Notes under the pieces: generated by a model
Database searches by the model: none
Seen by the model: only the letters and a program-made list of their open reading frames with translations
What the model was told of the DNA's origin: nothing
Program-made: the position numbers and the translations under genes
Part shown: positions 8,363-18,150 of the stretch, one piece after another
Layout of the letters: every line of letters starts with the position of its first letter
Position numbering within the stretch: position 1 is the first letter of the stretch
Assembly (NCBI GenBank): GCA_023250195.1
Contig: JAHFBF010000005.1
Span: 62,001 to 126,000, forward strand
Reading direction: 5' to 3'
Source of the DNA: Candidatus Melainabacteria bacterium
Lineage (GTDB): Bacteria; Cyanobacteriota; Vampirovibrionia; 2-02-FULL-35-15
Length of the DNA: 64,000 nt

Positions 8363-9925
8363 ATGAAAACAATATTAATGGAAAAAAATAAAAGCTTAGA
8401 AAATTTAGGAATTAAATCGTCAGGAAAAATTTATTGGAATCTCTTAGCGCCAGCTCTATATGAAGAAGCCATTCGTAGAAATGAAGGCTTAACTAGCAAA
8501 TATGGATCAATTGTAGTAAACACTGCTCCCTTTACAGGCAGATCACCAAAAGATAAGTTTATCGTTAAAGAGTCTTCATGTGATGACAAGGTCTGGTGGG
8601 GAAAAATTAATCAACCGCTTGATGAAGGAAAATTTAGCTTGCTTAAAAAGCTTGTTATTGAACATCTGCAGAAAAAAGATTTGTTTGTAAAGGATTGTTA
8701 TGTCGGTGCTGATGAGCACTACAGAATTAATCTTAGAGTAGTATCAGAACGTGCTGTTGGAGCACTTTTTGCAGGAACAATGTTTATTCCGGAAAATAAT
8801 CCTAACAAGTTGAAAAAATTTGCTCCTGAGTTTACTCTTTTACATGCCCCGTCACTAAATGCAGATCCTAAGATACACGGGACAAACTCCGACACATTTA
8901 TTGTTCTTAATTTCAAAGAAAAAATTATATTGATTGGCGGAACATCATATGCCGGTGAAATTAAAAAATCAATGTTCTCTGTAATGAACTATCTACTCCC
9001 GCAAAAAGGAGTAATGTCCATGCACGCATCTGCAAATTATGGAAAAGATAAAAACGATGTTGCAATATTTTTTGGACTTTCAGGTACCGGAAAAACCACT
9101 CTGTCAGCCGATCCTGAAAGAAGTTTAATTGGTGATGACGAGCACGGCTGGAGTGACAACGGCATTTTTAATTTTGAAGGAGGTTGCTATGCAAAAGCAA
9201 TTAAACTTAAAAAAGAAACAGAACCTGAAATCTTTGAAGCAACTCAGCGCTTTGGCACAATGCTTGAAAATGTAGTAATTGATCAAGAGAGCAGAGAACT
9301 GGATCTGGACAGTGATTCAATTACTGAAAATACTCGTGCATCGTACCCGGTATCATTTGTTCCAAATATGACATTAGAAGGAACAGCCGGACATCCAAAA
9401 AATATAATTATGCTTACCTGCGATGCGTTTGGCGTATTGCCTCCAATATCAAAGCTTACATTTGATCAGGCAATGTACCATTTTATTTGTGGTTATACTG
9501 CAAAGGTGGCAGGAACAGAGAGAGGGATAACAGAACCTCAGGCAACATTTAGTCCCTGTTTTGGAGGACCTTTTATGGCACTTCCTCCAAGTGTTTATGC
9601 AAAACTTCTCGGCGAGAAAATTAAAAAACACAATGTAGATGTCTGGTTAATAAATACTGGCTGGAGTGGTGGACCATATGGCATTGGGAACAGAATGAAA
9701 TTGCCTCTTACAAGAGCTATGGTAAAAGCAGTTCTAAACAGCAGCTTAAAAAATATTGAGACTAAAAAAGATCCTATTTTTGGTGTTCAAATTCCTGTTT
9801 CATGTCCAGAAGTACCAAAAGAAATTCTCCAGCCTAAAAACACCTGGAAGGATCCTATTGCTTATGACAAAAAGGCAATGGAGCTTCAGGAAATGTTTGA
9901 GAAAAATTTCAAAGAACACAGTTAA
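8363..9925 (+). CDS. pckA: Phosphoenolpyruvate carboxykinase (ATP)
   Basis: This enzyme converts oxaloacetate plus ATP to PEP, CO2 and ADP, the entry step of gluconeogenesis. The 520-residue length is typical of the ATP-dependent class. Visible are NTAPFTGRSPKDKFIV, GTSYAGEIKKSMFS, the P-loop GLSGTGKTTLSADP, the metal/nucleotide site LIGDDEHGWS and FNFEGGCYAK. The start is ATG 8363, which sits 5 bases after AAGGAGG; an in-frame ATG at 8345 lies upstream of that ribosome site and is not used on this reading. Its presence next to biosynthetic genes indicates growth at least partly on non-sugar carbon. Confidence 0.96.
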   Translation: MKTILMEKNKSLENLGIKSSGKIYWNLLAPALYEEAIRRNEGLTSKYGSIVVNTAPFTGRSPKDKFIVKESSCDDKVWWGKINQPLDEGKFSLLKKLVIEHLQKKDLFVKDCYVGADEHYRINLRVVSERAVGALFAGTMFIPENNPNKLKKFAPEFTLLHAPSLNADPKIHGTNSDTFIVLNFKEKIILIGGTSYAGEIKKSMFSVMNYLLPQKGVMSMHASANYGKDKNDVAIFFGLSGTGKTTLSADPERSLIGDDEHGWSDNGIFNFEGGCYAKAIKLKKETEPEIFEATQRFGTMLENVVIDQESRELDLDSDSITENTRASYPVSFVPNMTLEGTAGHPKNIIMLTCDAFGVLPPISKLTFDQAMYHFICGYTAKVAGTERGITEPQATFSPCFGGPFMALPPSVYAKLLGEKIKKHNVDVWLINTGWSGGPYGIGNRMKLPLTRAMVKAVLNSSLKNIETKKDPIFGVQIPVSCPEVPKEILQPKNTWKDPIAYDKKAMELQEMFEKNFKEHS

Positions 9926-9934
9926 AACCACTAA

Positions 9935-10630
9935 TCAGTTTTTTTCTATTTCTAAATAATATCCTACTCCTCTAACGGTTCTAAATAGTTTTGGTCTTTT
10001 TGGTTCTTCTTCAATTTTTTTTCTAAGATAACCAATATGAATGTCCAGCGTTCTTGTATTTTTTATAGCGTGAGGAAAACCCCAGATTTCTGTTAACAAT
10101 TCTTCCCTTGAAAATACTTTTTTGGGGAATTGAGCAAGCTTACATAATATTTGAAATTCCTTCGGTGTTAATTCTTTGGTTTTTCCAGCATATACAACTG
10201 TTCTTCTTTCAAGGTCAATTTCTAAATTTTTAATTTTTATTGTCCGGTTAGTTCCTTTTGACAGGTAAACTTTAAGCTGTAATTCAGCCCTGGCAAGTAC
10301 TTCATTAATCTTTAATGGTGTTTTCCTTATATAGTCCTGTGCTCCAATTTCAAGTCCTATAACTGCATATATCTCAGATTCTTTATCTGTTAAAAATATT
10401 ATTGGACTTGAAAACCCCTGGGCTCTCAGAGTTTTGCAAAGTGAAAAACCATCTAACTCTGGAAGATTAACCTCAGTAATAACAAGATGAACAAGCTCAC
10501 TTTCAGTAATTTTTAATGCTTCCTCTCCATTACAAGCTATACGCACTTTGTAGCCCTTAGTTAAAAGAGCCTTTTCTAAACTCGATGTTACCTCAGTATC
10601 ACTATCAACAACTAATATTTTTAGATCCAT
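9935..10630 (-). CDS. OmpR-family response regulator with Glu at the phosphoacceptor position
   Basis: A 231-residue two-domain regulator: receiver (about 1-115) and winged-helix DNA-binding domain (about 130-228, with TPKEFQILCKLAQFPKKVFSREEL and TVRGVGYYLE). The acidic pocket Asp9/Asp11, the Thr switch residue (FLTD) and the conserved Lys (IRKTP) are present, but the phosphoacceptor Asp is Glu53 (LVITEVNLPELDG; codon GAG). Glu often mimics phospho-Asp, so the protein may be permanently active or respond to another signal. No histidine kinase gene is adjacent. It is convergent with pckA. Confidence 0.88.
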   Translation of the reverse strand: MDLKILVVDSDTEVTSSLEKALLTKGYKVRIACNGEEALKITESELVHLVITEVNLPELDGFSLCKTLRAQGFSSPIIFLTDKESEIYAVIGLEIGAQDYIRKTPLKINEVLARAELQLKVYLSKGTNRTIKIKNLEIDLERRTVVYAGKTKELTPKEFQILCKLAQFPKKVFSREELLTEIWGFPHAIKNTRTLDIHIGYLRKKIEEEPKRPKLFRTVRGVGYYLEIEKN

Positions 10631-10976
10631 AATATTTCTATTGTTAGAGGACGTTTATTTATTCTTGAAGTAGTTATCACTTACTTACTAAGGTAATAAA
10701 TCTTTTAAAGGTTAATATGTCTTTATTTCACTTAACAGATTAAATTCTTCTCATCTTTACAATATTTAAGATCTCATACAATGAAAAGACTTTGTAATCG
10801 CTTCATTTAGAAAACAAAAAGATTTAAAGTTAGTTAGCCTTAACAAGTAAAAAAATCCTTTCAAAGGACAGTTTCTAAAGCAAATCCTTACAAATAAAAT
10901 ACAAATAATTCACACAATTAATACACAGTTAGAAGTTTTTAAATCATAAAATAGTTACTTAAGAAGAAGATTTAAT
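10631..10976. other. Non-coding gap, 346 bp
   Basis: This very AT-rich gap separates the divergent response-regulator gene from the gene at 10977. I find no ORF with a ribosome site, no tRNA and no strong terminator. It presumably holds divergent promoters, but I cannot place them with confidence. Confidence 0.5.
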
Positions 10977-12005
10977 TTGAAAATAAATCCAGATAGAGAA
11001 ATATCCCAGTCTATTTCAGCTGCAAAACAACACGAATCAGCTGGCTTAACGTCAGTAATAAAGCCTCTTTCTGAGGAAGGTAAAAATCCATTTCTTGAAG
11101 TTATACAAAACAAAGAAGTGAAACAAGCAATTAATAATGGAGCTAATTGGGGAACAGCAGGATTAAATGTCCTTACCTTTGCAAATGCTAATTTTCATTT
11201 TTTCGATCAATTCCAGGATGTCCTGGAAAAATCCAGTGAGATCTTTACAAAAATTACCTACAATGTCACAAGTATTCTTGGCACTATTGATTTATGGGGG
11301 AAGAAAAACCTTATTCCATTTTTAGGCTTTGCAAGTGGTGTCCCACTTACAATAATGAGTTCAAATTATAATTTATACCTGGCATATGGCATCCCTTATG
11401 GATTAGGTAATTTTGTAATTATCACTGATCAAAGAGAAGTGGTAGATAAAGATGGTAAACCGATCCTGGATAAAGGTGGGAATGTTCAGTTAGTAAATGG
11501 GGATTTTAGTAAAAGAGGCTGGATGAATAGCCTTTCTACTACATGTAAAGAATCTATAAAAATAATAAAAGAACTTGCAGAAAAACCTCAGAGAATAAAA
11601 AAAATATCACATGCATTATTTACCTCTTCTGTATTTGAAATGTTTGGTCCTGTACTAGGCTACTTAGGATTTGAAAAACTTGGTTCATTTATCAGGTCAA
11701 GCGGAACAATTGCAACACAAACATCCTTTTTGCTTCACAACGACAGTAATAAAAAAACTTCAATTGAAAACCAGGGAAAAATAACTTTAAAATCATCAAT
11801 TGCGCTGGGAGGGTTATTTGGAATTGGAGGATCAGCAATTGATTTTTTAAAACGATCTGAATTTATTTCAGAAAAAATTCCAAATCTAACTAATTTATCT
11901 CTTGGACTTGACAGAGTAATGGGTGCTTTAATTGTTTCAGGAATTATGGATATTGAAAAGAATCAAGGAGGTTCCAATGCTGCTAAAGAAAATAGAAACA
12001 TCTAG
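10977..12005 (+). CDS. Predicted membrane protein, unknown
   Basis: A 342-residue protein starting at TTG 10977 behind a weak purine-rich site (AAGAAGAAGA). It has several moderately hydrophobic, Gly-rich segments (NLIPFLGFASGVPLTIM, YLAYGIPYGLGNFVII, SSIALGGLFGIGGSAI, LDRVMGALIVSGI) and a hydrophilic N-terminus. I do not recognise the family. Its end overlaps the start of the downstream oxygenase, whose ribosome site lies inside it, so the two are translationally coupled and probably act together. Confidence 0.6.
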   Translation: MKINPDREISQSISAAKQHESAGLTSVIKPLSEEGKNPFLEVIQNKEVKQAINNGANWGTAGLNVLTFANANFHFFDQFQDVLEKSSEIFTKITYNVTSILGTIDLWGKKNLIPFLGFASGVPLTIMSSNYNLYLAYGIPYGLGNFVIITDQREVVDKDGKPILDKGGNVQLVNGDFSKRGWMNSLSTTCKESIKIIKELAEKPQRIKKISHALFTSSVFEMFGPVLGYLGFEKLGSFIRSSGTIATQTSFLLHNDSNKKTSIENQGKITLKSSIALGGLFGIGGSAIDFLKRSEFISEKIPNLTNLSLGLDRVMGALIVSGIMDIEKNQGGSNAAKENRNI

Positions 12006-13140
12006 TGGTGCACCACCAAGCCATCTATGGCTTAAACATCTTGCAACTAGACCAATGAGTCCCATTGCCAATAAGCTAAGAAAAATAGTAGGTGAAGAAA
12101 TTCTATTGGATAAAAGTGCTGCTGACTTTCCAACCAAACTTATAGATGCATGGCAAAAATATGGCTTTGCTGTAGTGAAAGATTCCAGTATTCCTAGAGA
12201 TATTTTTCCAAGTGCTTATGGTGTGAATAGAAGATTCTTCAGTCAGCCTGTTGAATACAAAGAACGACTTGGACATCCAAGTGCCACAAACTGTTCTGGC
12301 TATATTCCACCAGGAGAAGAAATCTCTGTTTCAGGACGTGGAGATGGAACTGTACAAAAAAATGTCTATGAAATGGTACATAGGTCTGCAAATGCTAAAG
12401 ACAATATTATTCTTCCTGATGAGCTTGGAAAGGAATTTAATTCAAGTTCAAATGGGTTAGTTGATTTACTTTATGAAAAAGGATTAGAGCTGGCACATGA
12501 CATTGCTGTTGGTCTTCACGAGAAAGGGTTTTTAACCCCTGATGGTGGAGGATTACCAAATGACTATTTCACAAAACTTATAGAACGTGGAAACGAAAAC
12601 CGCAGTGATCTAAATTTGCTTAGACAAACTCATTGCAATGCACAAGCTACAGATTCAACTAACTTTGATGGTTGTTCACAGGCACATACTGACTTAAACT
12701 TTTTTACAGTTTTACCGGCAGCTACTAAAGAAGGTCTACAGATTTGGTACGAAAATGAAGATCGTCCTGAAGACTCTGGATGGGTACAGTTAGATGCTCC
12801 ACCTGGAGCCTATGTTGTGAATTTAGCAGATATGGCTGAGATCCTTACCGGTGGATATTTAAAGTCTACCCCGCATAGAGTAGTTTCTCCTATAGGTGAG
12901 GACAGATATTCTATCGTTTTCTTTGTAGGTCTTCAAAGAGATGTAGATTTACAGAAAAATAAACTTACACATCGAAGTATGCAAACCAGATCCATGTTTG
13001 AGGGAGAAGCTCTTGCTAGAATGCCAGGACAAAACTTAACTGCTGGCTCTTTTACCAATCTTAGATGCATGGATATTGGAATCATCCCTGAAAAAGTTGG
13101 AAAAGAAAATTTAGGATTTATTCCTCTAGCTGAAATGTAA
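11977..13140 (+). CDS. 2-oxoglutarate/Fe(II)-dependent oxygenase (isopenicillin-N-synthase-like)
   Basis: A 387-residue non-haem iron oxygenase. The iron-binding triad HxD...H is His237, Asp239 and His300, with the 2-oxoglutarate-binding Arg310-x-Ser312 (RYS), and the domain context GLQIWYEN, APPGAYVVNLADMAEILTGGYLKSTPHRVV, RYSIVFF is complete. Such enzymes hydroxylate or cyclise small molecules or peptides; the substrate is unknown. The ATG at 11977 follows AAGGAGG by 6 bases and overlaps the upstream membrane-protein gene by 29 bases; an in-frame ATG at 11932 lacks such a site. A two-domain phosphoesterase and an ABC exporter follow on the same strand. Confidence 0.85.
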   Translation: MLLKKIETSSGAPPSHLWLKHLATRPMSPIANKLRKIVGEEILLDKSAADFPTKLIDAWQKYGFAVVKDSSIPRDIFPSAYGVNRRFFSQPVEYKERLGHPSATNCSGYIPPGEEISVSGRGDGTVQKNVYEMVHRSANAKDNIILPDELGKEFNSSSNGLVDLLYEKGLELAHDIAVGLHEKGFLTPDGGGLPNDYFTKLIERGNENRSDLNLLRQTHCNAQATDSTNFDGCSQAHTDLNFFTVLPAATKEGLQIWYENEDRPEDSGWVQLDAPPGAYVVNLADMAEILTGGYLKSTPHRVVSPIGEDRYSIVFFVGLQRDVDLQKNKLTHRSMQTRSMFEGEALARMPGQNLTAGSFTNLRCMDIGIIPEKVGKENLGFIPLAEM

Positions 13141-13406
13141 TAGCTTCATTATATTTTGGAGTTCTAATTAGTAAAAAATCTCTTACCAAAATTAATATGC
13201 TTGTAAATATTTTTTACATTGTAATAAGATTGCAAAAGGTTAAACTCAGAATTGTAATATTTGGGTCAATTAATTTTTAACAAGTAAGAAAACTCTTTCA
13301 TTTCGTCACAATCGTTTTTTTTAGATTCTTATCTGATTTAATCAAGGTACGGTTTTCACATTACAGGTACTAAATCAACCAAAGATAACTGTTGGAGGAG
13401 AAGAAC

Positions 13407-15707
13407 ATGAGAGTACACACAGCAACTGAAACAGCAACCAGAGGAACAAAGACAAAGCAAGATCCTCCGCCAGAAGAAAAAAAACCAACTCTTCGCTCAA
13501 CTATTACACAAAGATATATTGAAGGACTGTCAGAAGATGATGATGCACATGAGAAATTTAATAAACTACGTACAGTTGATAAATTACATGTAGGCATACG
13601 TGGAAAAGATGCAAGGGTTATGCATTTAACAGAACTGCTATATGGACATAAGGATGCAGATGTAGCTTTTGCGGAGAGAGCACTTACATATCTGGAAGAG
13701 CTTCCTCCAAGCAAAAGACCTGACGTAGTAGTGGTTTCAGGACTTCTATTTGGAGGTTACCATCACAGAGAAAAGAGTAACCGCAGAGTAAAGACCATGA
13801 GTGTTAACAGCCAGCTTGCCAAAGCTAAAGAGTTTATAGAAAGATTACAAAAAATGGGAATGACTGTTGTTTATAACAAATCTGATAATGACCAAAAAAT
13901 TATTGAGGATTATACCTACGATGCAGTAAGAATTCTAGAAGGTGAAGCAAGAGAAAGTGGTGAAGACTGGCCTACAAGCTTTGCTGGATTTGATACAGTA
14001 CAGCAATCCCATCTTTGGCAAAGTAACTATGAATTTCAGTGGGATATCGTATTTGAATATATGCTGCGTTCTGGTCGCAGACTTTCTACAAGGCAGGAAG
14101 TTCAAGAAGCTGCAGGAGAAGAGATTGAAGAATATCTCTTACTTCTAGATGCACACGGTAGACTTGAAAGAGGGGAAGCATTAACTGACCTGCAAAATGA
14201 AGTTCTTGAAGTCAATAATATTCCTTACAGCAGAAGGCCTCAGGATCGACTAATCGTAACTGACGACTATAACTTAGAACTTGAAACTGCAGGAAAAACA
14301 ACTCATTTAAACGGGCGACATGAGTTTAGGCAAACTGCAACCAGCATGGTAAAAGATCCTACAAAAGCTGCAAGACTAATACTGTCTCAAATGGAGGCCG
14401 TAGGAGAAGAAACCCCAAACGCTTTTGTTATTGAAAACCAGCAACATTCTGTTGGTATGATGCATGGAAATACACTTATCACATCAACTCCCGGCATGAC
14501 TACATATAACCCTGATTCCAGCTCTTTTGCCAGGATACAGAGTGATAAGGCAGAGCGTCTTGCCAAAGGAAGAGGAGAGTTAAATATCGCTGGTATACAA
14601 CAGATAGAATTTCATGATGATGGCCGCATATTTGTTCATCTTATGAATGATCATTTAATGAACCTTGCAGCAAAAACTGAAGAACCACATGCTGCAGTAT
14701 TCTTTTCTGATTGGCAGACAGGATCAGTAACAGCTAGACCAGATCTAGCTGTTAAGGCAATGGATTATGTTTTGCATTCGGTTTTAAAAAAGGAAAAGGG
14801 GATGATGTTTGTAAATGGTGACATCATTCAAGGAAGAAACTATCCTGAGATGCCAAATGAAAATACAAATATGGGGCTGGTTACTATAGATTCTCAGCAA
14901 GAGTTTGTATATACCATGCTGAGAGATCTCTTAGAGAAAATGCCTAAGGAAGCAAAAGAAAATTTACAAGGAGTACATATCACTCCTGGAAATCATGAAT
15001 GGAATTCCGGACATGAACGCCATGGATCAACCCACTCAATGTTTTTAAAAATATTGTTTAATGAGGCTTCTGAAGGGACCTTCAAAACTACTCTTCATTC
15101 TTACGATACAGTAAGAGCTGGAACAAGTCATTTTAAATCTTATACTGCCATTGCTGAGTTAGCTGCACATAAAATTTTAGCTCAACACATAATGATGGAG
15201 AAAGGAGGTAAAGGAAGTGGAGAATTACCGATAAACCAGTTTTTTGCAATGACTAGTTCTTCTACCGGACCTCTCATGAAAGAACTTAACTTAATGGGTG
15301 CTGGACACTATCATCATCCTTCCTATATGATGACAAGCAATAAAATTGGAGTTATCAATGGCTCTTTAGCCGGGCTTTCAGGCTATGAGTGGTGGAGAGG
15401 ATATAATCCAGTTATTGGGACTACCATAGTTCATTTGGGAGGAAACAGACCCCCTGTAATAGAGTTTTTAACTCCAGAGTTTCTATATAACTACCAATGT
15501 AAAGGAGCATACGCAGATAGAAATTTAGAAAGAAGAGGATTTGAAACTGATAGAAACTTTGATCCAAACAGGCATGGATTTGGAAAGATTCTTGTTACTA
15601 CGGGAGAACAGTCTCAAAGAATGCCACAAAGTGCTATTCAGAAAAGGTTATGGGACATAGTTGAGAGTATTGCATGGAGCTCAAACGAAAACTTAGCTTT
15701 AGTTTAA
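13407..15707 (+). CDS. Large two-domain calcineurin-like metallophosphoesterase
   Basis: This 766-residue protein appears to contain two phosphoesterase folds. The C-terminal one (about 430-690) carries FFSDWQTGS, VNGDIIQG, TPGNHEWN and GAGHYHHP, matching metal-binding motifs I-V of the calcineurin-like superfamily with variation at the first (D-x-Q for D-x-H). The N-terminal one (about 55-160) shows only remnants (VVVSGLLFGGYHH, VVYNKSDNDQ) and is probably inactive. The substrate is unknown. The start is ATG 13407 after GGAGGAG; a TTG at 13392 overlaps that site. The first 35 residues are Thr/Lys-rich and probably disordered. No signal peptide is seen. Confidence 0.72.
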   Translation: MRVHTATETATRGTKTKQDPPPEEKKPTLRSTITQRYIEGLSEDDDAHEKFNKLRTVDKLHVGIRGKDARVMHLTELLYGHKDADVAFAERALTYLEELPPSKRPDVVVVSGLLFGGYHHREKSNRRVKTMSVNSQLAKAKEFIERLQKMGMTVVYNKSDNDQKIIEDYTYDAVRILEGEARESGEDWPTSFAGFDTVQQSHLWQSNYEFQWDIVFEYMLRSGRRLSTRQEVQEAAGEEIEEYLLLLDAHGRLERGEALTDLQNEVLEVNNIPYSRRPQDRLIVTDDYNLELETAGKTTHLNGRHEFRQTATSMVKDPTKAARLILSQMEAVGEETPNAFVIENQQHSVGMMHGNTLITSTPGMTTYNPDSSSFARIQSDKAERLAKGRGELNIAGIQQIEFHDDGRIFVHLMNDHLMNLAAKTEEPHAAVFFSDWQTGSVTARPDLAVKAMDYVLHSVLKKEKGMMFVNGDIIQGRNYPEMPNENTNMGLVTIDSQQEFVYTMLRDLLEKMPKEAKENLQGVHITPGNHEWNSGHERHGSTHSMFLKILFNEASEGTFKTTLHSYDTVRAGTSHFKSYTAIAELAAHKILAQHIMMEKGGKGSGELPINQFFAMTSSSTGPLMKELNLMGAGHYHHPSYMMTSNKIGVINGSLAGLSGYEWWRGYNPVIGTTIVHLGGNRPPVIEFLTPEFLYNYQCKGAYADRNLERRGFETDRNFDPNRHGFGKILVTTGEQSQRMPQSAIQKRLWDIVESIAWSSNENLALV

Positions 15708-15774
15708 TCAAGCACTTATTTATGTACAAAAAAAAATATTAAGTTAATATTTTGGAATTTTTTATTGGATAAAA

Positions 15775-18123
15775 ATGAGTTTAGCTGTAAGAAAATTATT
15801 TACGTGCAATGAAAGCGATTCATTTAGACCGCTAAGAAACACTGTTGAGAGAACAAGACCTAAACTGAATTTAATTCCTGATATTAACGAACCTGAAAAC
15901 TTTATAACACCAGCTGAATATGAACTGTCTTTAAGGCTTACTATTCAGGAATTGAAACAGCTAGGACAACCAAAAATACAAGAAGTAGAAAACATCTTAT
16001 CTTTTAAACAATTAATCGATCCAACGTTAATGCCGGGATATCAAAAACTTATAGAAAGCATAGAAGTAAAAACAAAAATATCAGACGAACATCCAAATCG
16101 TGAATTTATAGATCTTGAAAGTAAAGAAATCGCTGATCCAATAGAACAATGGACAGAAAAGCTTATTGGAAATATAAAGATTCAAAGAGATGGCATGAAC
16201 TTAAGCCAGGATGAGATTTATGAACTTGAAGCTTTAATTTGGTTTCATTTTGATTCACTTGCTAATCTCTCTAATGCAAGATCTCTTGAACTGGATATAG
16301 TTGAATTTTATCAATCCTCAAATTTTTACAATTTAGATCCAGTCGAGCAGGTAGAAAAAAGCAGTGAGTTACTAAACGGTTTAATGAAAAAATATCCTCT
16401 AAAGAAAGATGAGATTGAAATCCTGATTGCACTTATGACCTCCAGAAACAATGGAAAGGGCTTACTCGAAACAATGCTCAGGTTATGGAAGCAATATAAT
16501 CTCGGGGAAAGAAAAGGAACTATAGCCAAGATTGTCTCAAGCTATTTATTTTCACATCTTATACAAGGAATTACTCCTTTTTTCTTTCAGTACGGGATTG
16601 CTTATCCAACACTCGGACATGTTGCAGGAAACGGGATCTCTGCTTATTGTGAATTGTTGGGAGAACTAAAAGAAGCAGAACTTATGAATGACATTAGAGC
16701 CAAGATTAATAAAAGGATTTCTGATTCAATGTTTTTTAAAACTTATGAGTTTACACAGACCAGATCACTTGGTGAGATTTTCAAAACTATAGAAACCGGA
16801 AAAGAATCAACTATTCATTTACTTACAGAAGCTATTTCACAAATTTTCCCCCAATCAGTAGGAATTGGGACCGCTTTTACTGGATTGATGTTAATAAATC
16901 CTATCCTTGGCTTGATTAACCTGGTTAGTATTCCTCTAACTTTTGTAATCGGGACTATCTATAACCGCAAAATCAGACCAATACATAAATCTGAACTTAA
17001 AGAAGGTGAAGAGGTGGCAACACAATTAGCTGATGTAAAAAATGGAATGCAGGAAATATTAACTTCTCCTAATGTTCCGGAAATAGCCAATTCTGTTAAA
17101 AACAAAATGGATAAAAAGGACAACCTATCATTTCAGAAAATTCTTAATGAAATAAAAATGAGATATGCAGCTTATTTTACATTCAATACAACTGTAGGAG
17201 TATCTTCAGGAGCAGGTTTATTGCTTTATATGCTGGGTAAAATTCCTGAAGGTGCTGTTCTCTCAAACGTATTCTATTCGGAAGCTCTCAGCGATCCATT
17301 TAAAGACCTGGTTAAAAAGTGTTTTACTAAATTCCCAAGATACATTCAGGATATTGAAAGAATGGAAGAAATATTAGGAGAAGCCGATAAGCTGGATTTG
17401 CCGGATGGAGAAAGAGAAAAAGAAAGGATTCCTGTTTCTAAACTAGATAATCATCATCTATCTCTAAAGGGCTTAAAATTCAAGAATATATTAAATGGTG
17501 TCAATTTAGATATTAATGAAGGGGAGTTTATAACTATTGTTGGTCCTTCAGGAGTAGGCAAGTCTACTCTTTTAAGAAATATAGCAGGGCTATATAAACC
17601 TGACAGTGGAAGTATAGAAATCGGCGGAGTTAATATAACTGACATTAAAAAATACGGGGATGAATCGATTTACTCAGTTATGTCTTACTGTAACCAGGAA
17701 CCACAAATTTTTCAGGAGATGACCTTAAGAGAGAATTTAATGCTCTGGTCAAATAAACCGACTGATGATGCCTACTTAAATCAGATGTTAGAAAATTTAT
17801 ATCTGGATAAATTTACTGACAGGCTTGATGAAAAGATTAACCATTTCTCTGGCGGTGAGAAGGTAAGGCTTGGAGTAGCAAGAACATTAATTAAAGGTGC
17901 AAAAATAATATTGCTTGACGAACCTACAGCCAGTCTAGATTCTGAAGCTTCGTTAGAAGTTAGGAAGATTCTAAGAAAAATACATAAAGAATATCCTAAA
18001 ACAACAATAATCTGTGTTACTCACGATGCAACACTCATTGAAGAAAGTTTGAGACTGGGAAGATCAATTAACTTAGGTATCAGTAACAATGCTGAAGCAG
18101 GACAATTAGAGATTGCTGGTTAG
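15775..18123 (+). CDS. ABC exporter, fused membrane and ATPase domains, with long N-terminal extension
   Basis: A 782-residue half-transporter. The first ~240 residues are soluble and charged and not part of the usual fold. Membrane segments follow (SSYLFSHLIQGITPFFF, GIGTAFTGLMLINPILGLINLVSIPLTFVIG, TVGVSSGAGLLLYMLG), then an ATPase with Walker A GPSGVGKST near 590, Q-loop, signature FSGGE near 690, Walker B ILLDEPTASLD and H-loop THD. It should export a substrate as a dimer. The extension has no recognised motif, neither a C39 peptidase Cys/His nor a kinase loop. It follows the oxygenase and phosphoesterase genes on the same strand, suggesting a shared product. Confidence 0.85.
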   Translation: MSLAVRKLFTCNESDSFRPLRNTVERTRPKLNLIPDINEPENFITPAEYELSLRLTIQELKQLGQPKIQEVENILSFKQLIDPTLMPGYQKLIESIEVKTKISDEHPNREFIDLESKEIADPIEQWTEKLIGNIKIQRDGMNLSQDEIYELEALIWFHFDSLANLSNARSLELDIVEFYQSSNFYNLDPVEQVEKSSELLNGLMKKYPLKKDEIEILIALMTSRNNGKGLLETMLRLWKQYNLGERKGTIAKIVSSYLFSHLIQGITPFFFQYGIAYPTLGHVAGNGISAYCELLGELKEAELMNDIRAKINKRISDSMFFKTYEFTQTRSLGEIFKTIETGKESTIHLLTEAISQIFPQSVGIGTAFTGLMLINPILGLINLVSIPLTFVIGTIYNRKIRPIHKSELKEGEEVATQLADVKNGMQEILTSPNVPEIANSVKNKMDKKDNLSFQKILNEIKMRYAAYFTFNTTVGVSSGAGLLLYMLGKIPEGAVLSNVFYSEALSDPFKDLVKKCFTKFPRYIQDIERMEEILGEADKLDLPDGEREKERIPVSKLDNHHLSLKGLKFKNILNGVNLDINEGEFITIVGPSGVGKSTLLRNIAGLYKPDSGSIEIGGVNITDIKKYGDESIYSVMSYCNQEPQIFQEMTLRENLMLWSNKPTDDAYLNQMLENLYLDKFTDRLDEKINHFSGGEKVRLGVARTLIKGAKIILLDEPTASLDSEASLEVRKILRKIHKEYPKTTIICVTHDATLIEESLRLGRSINLGISNNAEAGQLEIAG

Positions 18124-18150
18124 AGCAATACTTTGCTAAAATACTGTTAA

